Source: Chryseosolibacter sp036402075
GTDB lineage: Bacteria > Bacteroidota > Bacteroidia > Cytophagales > Cyclobacteriaceae
Length of the DNA stretch: 64,000 bases
Reading direction: 5' to 3'
NCBI GenBank assembly: GCA_036402075.1
Contig: DASWTP010000142.1
Coordinates: 20,647 to 84,646, forward strand
Below the pieces are notes generated by a model, which saw only the letters and a program-made list of their open reading frames with translations, was not told the DNA's origin and searched no databases. Of the stretch, positions 1 to 6,328 are shown piece by piece (within the stretch, counting starts at the first letter, position 1; each line of letters opens with the position of its first letter). The position numbers and the translations under genes were made by a program.

Positions 1-115
1 GGATTAAGAGTGCTCCAAAAAATAACACGACAACCAATGTAAATAGCACCGCGCTAAAGGCCAATGCGCTATAACTGATGTTTGCTGGCTTTTCGATAGA
101 CTGTTGCTTTTTCAT
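1..115 (-). CDS. membrane protein, N-terminal fragment cut by window edge
   Basis: Only the first 38 codons are in the window; the reading frame runs off the left edge open. The visible part is a short polar start (MKKQQSIEKPANISY) followed by one strongly hydrophobic segment at about residues 16-38, which looks like a membrane anchor. The ATG is the only plausible start because an open frame upstream is not supported by a hydrophobic or conserved sequence. Nothing visible identifies the family. Confidence 0.6.
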   Translation of the reverse strand, partial: MKKQQSIEKPANISYSALAFSAVLFTLVVVLFFGALLI

Positions 116-235
116 AGTTCCTTCGATTTAGTGATACTAAGTACAAGCGAACCAGCCTTAAATACTTAAAAAAACCGGTTGGAACCCTACACGGGAATCC
201 TTTGGCACCCATTTTCTCATTTTTCGGCCACTTAA

Positions 236-1006
236 TTAGGTCAATAAAATTCCAGCCGCGAATCGTCCGGAGTCGCCTTTTCGGGCAGAAAAGAAATAGT
301 TGTTGTTGAGCACAGTGCAGAGGTCGGAAATTTCGATTTGAGCTTCCGGTACGCCAAACTCCTGCAGCTGTACTTTGTTTGCGTCCCACAGGTTTAACCT
401 GGCTTTACTTGCCGGCAAGGGTATCAAGAGATCATTGGCATTGCTAAACGATTGGCGGACGGCTTCTACAACTTCTGCGCCCACCTCATATGACTGCTGA
501 CTGACGGATGGACCAATTCCGGCAATCACATTTTCACCGCGCGTGCCAAAGCTCTCGCTCATCGCGTGCAGCGTCTTTTCCAGAATTTTGGCAACGGTAC
601 CCTTCCAACCTGAATGTACAGCTCCGCACACATTATTTTTTTTGTCGTAAAGTAAGATCGGGACACAGTCGGCAGACATCACAGCGATGCAAATCCCTTT
701 TTCCGCAGTAATCAGTGCATCAGTTTCCTGTAATTCGTCTTTGGTGGTGTGAGAGGTGACGTTTACAATGCGGGTCTTGTGAACCTGCGATGGCATCACA
801 AGCTTTTCCGGAGCGATGCCCATTGCATCTGCAACCTTTTGCCGGTTTGCCAACACAAAATTACGATCCGGGGAGCTCGAAAGACTTAGCGTAAATTCTT
901 TATCGCCAGCAAGAATCCGCTCCGATACAAAATGCCGTACGGACGGAAATTGCGATAAGTTGTCGAAATGCCAGAAATTCAAATCACCGTATTGAACCCG
1001 CTTCAT
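236..1006 (-). CDS. pgeF: peptidoglycan editing factor PgeF / YfiH (multicopper polyphenol oxidase family)
   Basis: 256 residues, the normal length for the YfiH/PgeF family. The three metal or catalytic positions of the family are visible: His76 in a QVH motif, Cys114 in SADC and His131 in HSGWKG. GIGPS near residue 165 and the C-terminal FFSARKGD-like segment also fit. Members have been described as purine nucleoside phosphorylases/laccases and, in E. coli, as a factor that removes wrongly incorporated amino acids from peptidoglycan precursors; the activity of this copy is inferred. It is cytosolic, with no signal peptide. The ATG lies about 18 bases after an exact TAnnTTTG element at 1025-1032. 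Confidence 0.9.
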   Translation of the reverse strand: MKRVQYGDLNFWHFDNLSQFPSVRHFVSERILAGDKEFTLSLSSSPDRNFVLANRQKVADAMGIAPEKLVMPSQVHKTRIVNVTSHTTKDELQETDALITAEKGICIAVMSADCVPILLYDKKNNVCGAVHSGWKGTVAKILEKTLHAMSESFGTRGENVIAGIGPSVSQQSYEVGAEVVEAVRQSFSNANDLLIPLPASKARLNLWDANKVQLQEFGVPEAQIEISDLCTVLNNNYFFSARKGDSGRFAAGILLT

Positions 1007-1024
1007 TGTGGATAATTAAGAATG

Positions 1025-1032
1025 CAAAGATA
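1025..1032 (-). promoter_or_regulatory. -7 promoter element for pgeF (TATCTTTG)
   Basis: On the minus strand this is TATCTTTG, an exact match to the Bacteroidota TAnnTTTG element, 18 bases ahead of the pgeF ATG. No clear TTG -33 box stands at the usual 17-23 base distance. Confidence 0.55.
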
Positions 1033-1106
1033 CTTCAGTGCCGAAACCGGGCTAAGGGTCCTCGTAATTTTTATTCGCTACCTTGGAGCATATATATTGC
1101 TTTCAC

Positions 1107-1643
1107 ATGGATGAAATTACTTCTTCGCTGGGCATTCTCTCTTCAATGATCACACCGGCAGTGTTGATCCTCGCGGGTGGATCGTTGATCGCTACAACAT
1201 CGCAACGCTTAGGAAGAGTGATTGACCGCGTTCGAAAAATATCGCAGGAATTCACGCAAATCGAATCACATGAGAAAGAGGATCATCAAGCTGCCAACAA
1301 GCGTAGGATTCTCTATAAACTCTTGCACAAAAGCGCCCTTCGGTGCCGGTTGCTTACCCGCGCCATGACCATTCTCTATGTCAGCCTGGGATTCTTTGTG
1401 GCAACTAGCCTCAGCATCGGGATCGTATCCATCACTCACATCTCCCTCGTGTGGATTCCAACAGCTCTCGGTCTAACAGGCGCTTCGTTGCTATTTGTCA
1501 GTTCAGCGATTCTAATCATCGAATCGCGACTTACCCTCCGCACCATTGCCGATGAGATTGATTACGTCATAGAGACCACCTTACCGCACGCCCCCGATGA
1601 CCTGAAGCGCAACCAGGGCTGGCAAAAGTGGCTTGGATTCTGA
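1107..1643 (+). CDS. DUF2721 family membrane protein
   Basis: 178 residues from the ATG at 1107; a TTG eight codons upstream is open but adds nothing conserved. The N-terminus reads ITPAVLILAGGSLIATTSQRL-like, then RLGRVIDRVR, which is the family signature I associate with DUF2721. There is one hydrophobic segment near residues 8-30, a charged central stretch (about 40-85) and a hairpin of two membrane segments at about 95-145. Function unknown. The name rests on recognition of the N-terminal motif only. Confidence 0.75.
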   Translation: MDEITSSLGILSSMITPAVLILAGGSLIATTSQRLGRVIDRVRKISQEFTQIESHEKEDHQAANKRRILYKLLHKSALRCRLLTRAMTILYVSLGFFVATSLSIGIVSITHISLVWIPTALGLTGASLLFVSSAILIIESRLTLRTIADEIDYVIETTLPHAPDDLKRNQGWQKWLGF

Positions 1644-1661
1644 TTCTTGCTGACTTTCGTT

Positions 1662-1838
1662 TTACAGCAACTTTTCTTTGTCGCTTCCGTGATAGGTTTG
1701 TGTTCCATCTTCTGACCAAAAGCGCAAACGCCTTTTCTGATCAGGAGAGGAGGTATCATCATCGTTATTTTGAAAATCAGGTTTTAGGATCCGTTCATGT
1801 TTGATCGGTTTCCAGCCGCCTCGTGTCGTATGCCTCAT
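1662..1838 (-). CDS. small hypothetical protein (58 codons)
   Basis: This reading frame fills most of the 316-base space between the DUF2721 and DUF1624 genes. It encodes a soluble, charged product starting MRHTTRGGWKPIKHE, with aspartate- and asparagine-rich middle and a RLRFWSEDG segment. Composition looks like a protein rather than a shadow frame, and the gene would converge with DUF2721. No family recognised, no clear promoter element. It may still be chance. Confidence 0.4.
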   Translation of the reverse strand: MRHTTRGGWKPIKHERILKPDFQNNDDDTSSPDQKRRLRFWSEDGTQTYHGSDKEKLL

Positions 1839-1959
1839 AAAAACCGTTTCCGACTCTTGAATCAAAACTGTGCCTTAAAACTGATCTGGTCAAAATTTTA
1901 AAAATTGCATCTGTTCTTAATTGCTCAAACAGCCGATTTTTGATTACTCCTTCTCACGT

Positions 1960-3171
1960 ATGACAGCTACTGCAACCGCACCCGGAAACATCTTAAAAGA
2001 AGTTAGCACCCAACGCGTGCAATCCATCGACTTGCTTCGCGGCATTGTGATGATCATCATGGCGCTCGACCATGTTCGTGATTATTTCCATGCTGATGCG
2101 TTTCTTTATAACCCCCTTAATCTTGAGAGCACGAGCGTCTCGTTGTTTTTTACGCGCTGGGTCACGCATTTCTGCGCGCCAGTTTTCGTTTTCCTGGCAG
2201 GTACGTCTGCTTATTTAGTCGGAAGCAGAAAAGGAAAGACGGAACTTACCTCGTTCCTTTTTAAGCGAGGTGTTTGGCTCCTGGTGCTCGAGTTTACCGT
2301 GATCAACATCGCCTGGTTTTTCAACTTTGAATTTTCACTGATTGCGCTCACGGTCATCTGGGCACTAGGCATAGGTATGATTGCGCTTGCCGGAGCAATC
2401 CACCTGCCGTTCAAAGTCATCCTTGCCCTTGCCATCGTGATGATTGCAGGGCACAACGTCTTAGATCCAATAAAATTGGGCACCGATACTCCCGGTGTGC
2501 TGTGGGCACTCCTTCATGAATACAAAGGATTTCAGCTTCAGCCGTTTTTTCTTTTTGTCGGCTACCCCGTGATTCCGTGGATTGGCATCATGCTGTTGGG
2601 CTATTGCTTTGGAACGCTATATCTTCCCTCAGCAGATGCATCTCATCGCAAAAAAATACTGCTTCAAACGGGCATTGCGATGGTAGTTGGGTTTGTGATC
2701 CTGCGTTTATTAAATGCATATGGTGATCCATTCCCATGGACCGTACAGAAGACTCCCGTCTTTACGTTTTTGTCCTTCATTAATGTCACGAAATATCCAC
2801 CGTCTCTGGATTACATCCTGGTGATGCTCGGGCCGGCTTTGATTTTTCTGGCGGTTACAGAAAATTGGCGTGGAAAAATAAACCAATACGTTATTGCACT
2901 CGGGCGTGTTCCGATGTTCTACTATATAACACACCTTTATTTAATTCACATCATCGCTGTAGTTGCTGCTCTGGCTACCGGTTTTGAATTCTCCGACATG
3001 ATCTTTAACACCTGGGTCACGGATTCGCCAAACCTGCGCGGGTATGGATTCAACCTTGGCGTAACGTATCTCGTTTGGATTGCCGTTGTGTTAGCGTTGT
3101 TTCCTCTATGCCTTTGGTATGACCGCTACAAACTCAAGAATAAACACAAATGGTGGCTGAGCTATCTTTGA
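1960..3171 (+). CDS. DUF1624 / heparan-alpha-glucosaminide N-acetyltransferase-like membrane protein
   Basis: 403 residues from the ATG at 1960; an in-frame TTG at 1921 is less likely. The signature SIDLLRG-x5-MALDHVRDY lies at about residues 22-42, typical of the YeiB/DUF1624 acyltransferase group, in which the conserved His sits on a membrane helix. About ten hydrophobic helices follow, alternating with short loops, and the protein ends with a basic tail (YDRYKLKNKHKWW). Family members are thought to acetylate surface sugars or similar acceptors across the membrane; the substrate here is unknown. Confidence 0.8.
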   Translation: MTATATAPGNILKEVSTQRVQSIDLLRGIVMIIMALDHVRDYFHADAFLYNPLNLESTSVSLFFTRWVTHFCAPVFVFLAGTSAYLVGSRKGKTELTSFLFKRGVWLLVLEFTVINIAWFFNFEFSLIALTVIWALGIGMIALAGAIHLPFKVILALAIVMIAGHNVLDPIKLGTDTPGVLWALLHEYKGFQLQPFFLFVGYPVIPWIGIMLLGYCFGTLYLPSADASHRKKILLQTGIAMVVGFVILRLLNAYGDPFPWTVQKTPVFTFLSFINVTKYPPSLDYILVMLGPALIFLAVTENWRGKINQYVIALGRVPMFYYITHLYLIHIIAVVAALATGFEFSDMIFNTWVTDSPNLRGYGFNLGVTYLVWIAVVLALFPLCLWYDRYKLKNKHKWWLSYL

Positions 3172-3189
3172 TTTAAGGGTTGGGTCGGA

Positions 3190-3212
3190 GAAAACCGAAC
3201 ACCGCGGTTTTC
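3190..3212 (+). terminator. weak hairpin after the DUF1624 gene
   Basis: GAAAACCG at 3190-3197 pairs perfectly with CGGTTTTC at 3205-3212 around a 7-base loop, 18 bases after the stop codon. There is no run of T after it, so termination is uncertain. Confidence 0.3.
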
Positions 3213-3312
3213 GAATAACGGGGATCAATCACTGGAATTTTCTGCTGGATTTTTTGCGTCTTTTTATTAGTTCGCGCGTCCTACTGTTGCTGGAATCCGT
3301 TTAAACCAGGAA

Positions 3313-3855
3313 ATGATGCAAAACGTGGCAAATTTAGGCCTTTTTCAAAACGAACTGAAGTCGTTCGTCATGAAACGAGTAAAGGACAGGGCGGTAGCCG
3401 AAGATATCGTTCACGATGTTTTCCTCAAGGTGCACTCAAAAATTGATCAGCTTAAGGATTCGGACAAAATGGTTGGTTGGATCTACCAAATCACGCGTAA
3501 TACAATCAATGATCATTTTCGCAGGGACCAAAAACTTGCCTCAGCTGTAATACCGGAAGTTGAAAGTGAAACCGATACCAACGCGTTGAACGAATGCGTT
3601 GCGCAATGTCTGAAGCAAATGGTGACTACGCTGCCCACAAAATACCGCGAAGCGTTTGAATTAGCAGAGCTTAAAAATGTTTCCCAGACCGAGCTCGCAG
3701 AGCAGCTGAATATTTCGTATTCGGGAGCGAAATCGCGGGTGCAGCGGGCGCGTCAGATGCTTCGTCAAAAAATGGAGGATCAGTTAATCATTGAGACCGA
3801 CTCGTATGGCAACGTGATCGTTTGCGAAGACCGCAGTCCGGATTGTTCCTGCTGA
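3313..3855 (+). CDS. SigZ-like ECF RNA polymerase sigma factor with cysteine-bearing tail
   Basis: 180 residues, normal for ECF sigma factors. Region 2 is visible at about residues 10-75 (AEDIVHDVFLKVH, GWIYQITRNTINDHFR) and region 4 at about 95-155 (MVTTLPTKYREAFELAEL, then the helix-turn-helix VSQTELAEQLNISYSGAKSRVQRAR). The short interdomain linker and DSYGNVIVCEDRSPDCSC-like end resemble the SigZ group. The last 18 residues carry three cysteines, which would suit metal or redox sensing. No anti-sigma gene is adjacent. A strong hairpin terminator follows, and a 17-codon cysteine-rich ORF lies on the other side of it. Two ATGs are adjacent at the start. Confidence 0.88.
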   Translation: MMQNVANLGLFQNELKSFVMKRVKDRAVAEDIVHDVFLKVHSKIDQLKDSDKMVGWIYQITRNTINDHFRRDQKLASAVIPEVESETDTNALNECVAQCLKQMVTTLPTKYREAFELAELKNVSQTELAEQLNISYSGAKSRVQRARQMLRQKMEDQLIIETDSYGNVIVCEDRSPDCSC

Positions 3856-3884
3856 TAAATCAAATGCTAGAATTTTATTAAAGA

Positions 3885-3920
3885 AGGCTGTTCCGAACCT
3901 CGGAACAGCCTGTTCTTTTT
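3885..3920. terminator. two-way terminator between the SigZ-like gene and the cysteine mini-ORF
   Basis: A perfect 12-base stem (3885-3896 with 3900-3911) closes a 3-base loop. On the plus strand it is followed by GTTCTTTTT, on the minus strand by TTCTTTAAT. This serves the sigma gene ending at 3855 and can also end a minus-strand transcript coming from the mini-ORF. Confidence 0.85.
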
Positions 3921-3972
3921 AGCAGCATCCACCGCCACAGCATCCGCCATCGTTTCTTCTGATGTTTTTCAT
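3919..3972 (-). CDS. 17-residue cysteine/glycine-rich peptide (candidate)
   Basis: An ATG at 3970-3972 on the minus strand opens a frame that reads MKNIRRND, then GGCCGGGCC, then stop. It ends within the T-run of the shared terminator, so the terminator lies directly at its 3' end, as expected of a real short transcript. The CC-GGG-CC arrangement could bind soft metals or form disulfides. It faces a sigma factor that itself ends in a cysteine-bearing tail. No homologue is known to me, so coding status is unproven. Confidence 0.4.
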   Translation of the reverse strand: MKNIRRNDGGCCGGGCC

Positions 3973-4152
3973 AAAATTTTGAATTTGGTTTTAAGAAATT
4001 ATTTATCACCCGTGGGCTTGACACGTTGACGGCCGTGTTTTCGCAAAGACTCAAAACTCATAAATATTTTTTTTGCTACCGAACACGAGGTGATATGTCT
4101 TGCGTCTTTTGTGTGCCTGTCTCGTCTTAAAGGAAACAAATCGTAAAATTCC

Positions 4153-5109
4153 ATGAAGCATCTAGTATCTCTCCTTCTTACGCTGTTTTCCATTGTAACC
4201 ATCGCCCAGAAAAAAACTGATCGCGACCTGGTGCCGGCACGCGGACACTATAAGCAGCTGTCTTCGATTAATGCTGCGCCCGTTCAGGCCAACCTCGAAG
4301 TTGACAAATTGAAATTTGAAACCCCACAGCCTACGATTGAACGTAGAATGGAACTCAAACCGCACTACCTCACTACCGTGACAGTAAATGATTTTAAAAT
4401 CCCCGAAGTTCCCGCAAATAGCTCGCAACAGACAAGGGCTGAGTTAAACTATTTGTTAGCACTTCAAAATCAACGCACGGACCTTGAAGTTCAATCAAGC
4501 CTGAAGATGGCTGGAATTTACTACAACCTTCGAGTCAAGCCTGAGGATTCTACCTATCAGTTTTACAGGAACAATTTGTTTCATATCGGCCATTCTATCG
4601 GTACATGGTTTACTCCAGACAATCTGCCGGTTACAGCAAACTTTATGGCGAATGTATGGCGTGATGCCAGTTATTTCATTTGGAGCTTGAAATTCAAATA
4701 TGCGCGGGTGCGCCCGAAGGTGCTCGACAAATCAATCCACAATCTTGAAGAGACGGACTGGCCGGCATATCCGAGTGGTCATGCGGCAAACTCATACATC
4801 AATGCCTACATTTACCAGGAGCTCGCCCCGCAATTCACCGACATTTTTACAAAGGATGCCTATGACATGGCCCATTCACGCGAGATCCTTGGTGTTCACT
4901 ATCCTTCCGATTCCGAGTCATCGCGAATTTTTGCGCGGCAGTTTGTCAATAAGCTTTTCTCCAACGAACAGTTTCTGAAGGATTTTGAAGAAGTGAAGAA
5001 GGAGTGGAAAGAAAAGGCGCATGAAACTTTCGAAAAGCCGCAGATCATCAAAGCGGAAGGCGCGAGTCAGGGGGCGTGTGGTGTTAAGACTTCGGAGTGC
5101 ATAAAGTAG
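4153..5109 (+). CDS. PAP2-family phosphatase, exported
   Basis: 318 residues with a cleavable signal peptide (about residues 1-19, ending IAQ). The complete PAP2 tripartite motif is present: K180-x6-R187-P188, PSGH at 207-210, and S242-R243-x5-H249-x3-D253. This is the class A acid phosphatase / vanadium haloperoxidase fold, so the protein most likely dephosphorylates phosphomonoesters or lipid phosphates in the periplasm. There are no membrane helices beyond the signal, unlike lipid phosphatases of the PgpB type. The tail after residue 290 is basic and ends with two cysteines. The gene stands alone and converges with the next gene. Confidence 0.9.
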   Translation: MKHLVSLLLTLFSIVTIAQKKTDRDLVPARGHYKQLSSINAAPVQANLEVDKLKFETPQPTIERRMELKPHYLTTVTVNDFKIPEVPANSSQQTRAELNYLLALQNQRTDLEVQSSLKMAGIYYNLRVKPEDSTYQFYRNNLFHIGHSIGTWFTPDNLPVTANFMANVWRDASYFIWSLKFKYARVRPKVLDKSIHNLEETDWPAYPSGHAANSYINAYIYQELAPQFTDIFTKDAYDMAHSREILGVHYPSDSESSRIFARQFVNKLFSNEQFLKDFEEVKKEWKEKAHETFEKPQIIKAEGASQGACGVKTSECIK

Positions 5110-5135
5110 TGGAGTATTTCTTTGCGATCTGTGCG

Positions 5136-5165
5136 GAAATAACGTGTGGAAACACGCGTTATTTC
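5136..5165. terminator. hairpin between convergent PAP2 and hypothetical genes
   Basis: GAAATAACG at 5136-5144 pairs with CGTTATTTC at 5157-5165, with an inner GTG/CAC extension. The stop codon of the minus-strand gene lies inside the stem. T-runs on either side are weak. Confidence 0.55.
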
Positions 5166-5458
5166 TTGTTTGCTGAAGCTCGAAAAGTTGCGGTCAACGC
5201 GCCAGTATTGAACTGATCTTTAAGGTTGGAAATATTTTTTAATTTGCGATTGGCATCATTGATCGCCTCCTGCACACTGGAATAAATTTTCGCATTTCCG
5301 TTCGCATCTGTGAGTTCTGTCCGCCAGATTCTACGATGCTCATCGTCCTTTGCTGTGAATGTTACTCTACATCCGTCTTTCTCAATTACTGAGTATTCAA
5401 TGGTAAGCTCACCAATCTGCACTTCCTTCGAGAAAACCTCGTTATTCAGTATGTCCAT
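5159..5458 (-). CDS. hypothetical protein (99 residues)
   Basis: The frame is open from an ATG at 5515, but the product from the ATG at 5458 (MDILNNEV) looks more like a natural start. The sequence is a soluble alternating beta pattern (IGELTIEYSVIEKDG, CRVTFTAKD) followed by one amphipathic helix that contains VQEAINDANRKL. No family recognised. It converges with the PAP2 gene over a shared hairpin. Confidence 0.6.
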   Translation of the reverse strand: MDILNNEVFSKEVQIGELTIEYSVIEKDGCRVTFTAKDDEHRRIWRTELTDANGNAKIYSSVQEAINDANRKLKNISNLKDQFNTGALTATFRASANKK

Positions 5459-5585
5459 GTTATCAGGGTTGTCAAGAGAGGAAAAAAACTGCGCCCGGCT
5501 GATCGAGCATAGCACGCAGAGCGCTGATAACGTGTTGTACGCTCTGAAATCGTATCCCTACTTTCTTAGCCTCTCCCATCTTTTA

Positions 5586-5624
5586 TGGTAAAAATCTACC
5601 ATGCCCAATGGTAAAAAACTACCA
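5586..5624 (+). promoter_or_regulatory. two tandem dyad operator-like sites (TGGTA-N6-TACCA)
   Basis: TGGTA-AAAATC-TACCA at 5586-5601 and TGGTA-AAAAAC-TACCA at 5609-5624 are near-identical imperfect palindromes whose starts are 23 bases apart, close to two helical turns. The second ends 22 bases before a TAnnTTTG element that has no visible -33 box, which is where an activator would sit. The regulator is unknown. Confidence 0.55.
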
Positions 5625-5646
5625 GGGAAAATAATACTGTCGCTCG

Positions 5647-5654
5647 TACATTTG
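5647..5654 (+). promoter_or_regulatory. -7 promoter element (TACATTTG) for the 37-codon micro-ORF
   Basis: Exact TAnnTTTG match only 4 bases before the micro-ORF ATG, so a transcript starting at the normal distance would be leaderless or nearly so. Confidence 0.55.
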
Positions 5655-5658
5655 TCTT

Positions 5659-5772
5659 ATGCTCAGCTTCAAAAAAGTTAAAAGCGAACTCCAGCTTCAG
5701 ATCCGCGTAGCCCTTGCCTTCGCAGGCATTGTGGTGGCGATTATCATTATTGAGCAGTTATTCCTGCACTAA
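5659..5772 (+). CDS. single-pass membrane micro-protein (37 residues)
   Basis: An ATG at 5659 opens 37 codons ending TAA at 5770-5772. The product starts with a basic amphipathic stretch (MLSFKKVKSELQLQIR) and then has one hydrophobic segment at about residues 17-35 rich in Val, Ile and Ala. That layout is typical of regulatory membrane micro-proteins. A promoter element and two operator-like dyads directly upstream support transcription. No family recognised. Confidence 0.55.
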   Translation: MLSFKKVKSELQLQIRVALAFAGIVVAIIIIEQLFLH

Positions 5773-5836
5773 CGATCGTCACATTCAGGACCGCTGAGGA
5801 ACACGAATTGTATCAAATGTTCCTCATCCACGTAGT

Positions 5837-6328
5837 ATGTACGACATCGAACTAGTAAATCGAATCAAAGATATTCTGATAAGTAAAAATGAAACGCTGT
5901 CAATTGCTGAAAGCGTAACGTCAGGGCACCTGCAGGCGGCTGTTTCCCTGGCGGATAAGGCAAGCGAATTTTACCAGGGTGGGGCCACCGCTTACAACCT
6001 CAGTCAGAAAGCAAAACTATTTCACATTGACCCGGTTCATGCTGTTAGCTGCAACTGTGTTTCAAGCCGCGTTGCAGCCGAATTGGCAGTTGGCGCCAAC
6101 AATCTCTTCAAGTCACATTGGGCGGTGGCCATCACGGGATATGCAGCACCCATTCCGGCTCTTGGGGTCAATGACTTGTTTGCTCACTGGGCCGTGGCGC
6201 GTGGTCACGAAGTGATGAAGGTTGATTTGATTACCGCAAAGCAGGATGAGTCCATAAAGGTCCAGCTTCATTATACACATGAAGTTCTCAAAAATTTTCT
6301 AGCCCTCCTGGAGTTAACTACGCAATAG
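5837..6328 (+). CDS. CinA C-terminal domain protein (PncC-like), divergent
   Basis: 163 residues, the length of a free-standing CinA C-terminal domain (nicotinamide-nucleotide amidohydrolase). Visible landmarks are SIAESVTSG at about residues 23-31 where typical members have AESCTGG, the FYQGGATAYN segment followed by a lysine (QKAK) near 57, the VSCNCVSSRVAAELAVGA helix, and AITGYAAP where ITGIAGP is usual. The nucleophile-type Ser and the Lys are kept but the glycine-rich loops are altered, so enzyme activity is uncertain. The last 11 bases overlap the convergent FAD/Fe-S gene. Confidence 0.75.
   Translation: MYDIELVNRIKDILISKNETLSIAESVTSGHLQAAVSLADKASEFYQGGATAYNLSQKAKLFHIDPVHAVSCNCVSSRVAAELAVGANNLFKSHWAVAITGYAAPIPALGVNDLFAHWAVARGHEVMKVDLITAKQDESIKVQLHYTHEVLKNFLALLELTTQ

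Noticed and set aside
69..389. 106-codon minus-strand frame over the pgeF 3' end
   Set aside because: It lies across the pgeF stop and the gap upstream in another frame, and its basic, aromatic-rich sequence looks like chance.
3835..3858. TGC-TGA at the end of the SigZ-like gene as possible selenocysteine
   Set aside because: TGA is followed directly by TAA and no SECIS-like structure is visible; a normal stop is the simpler reading.
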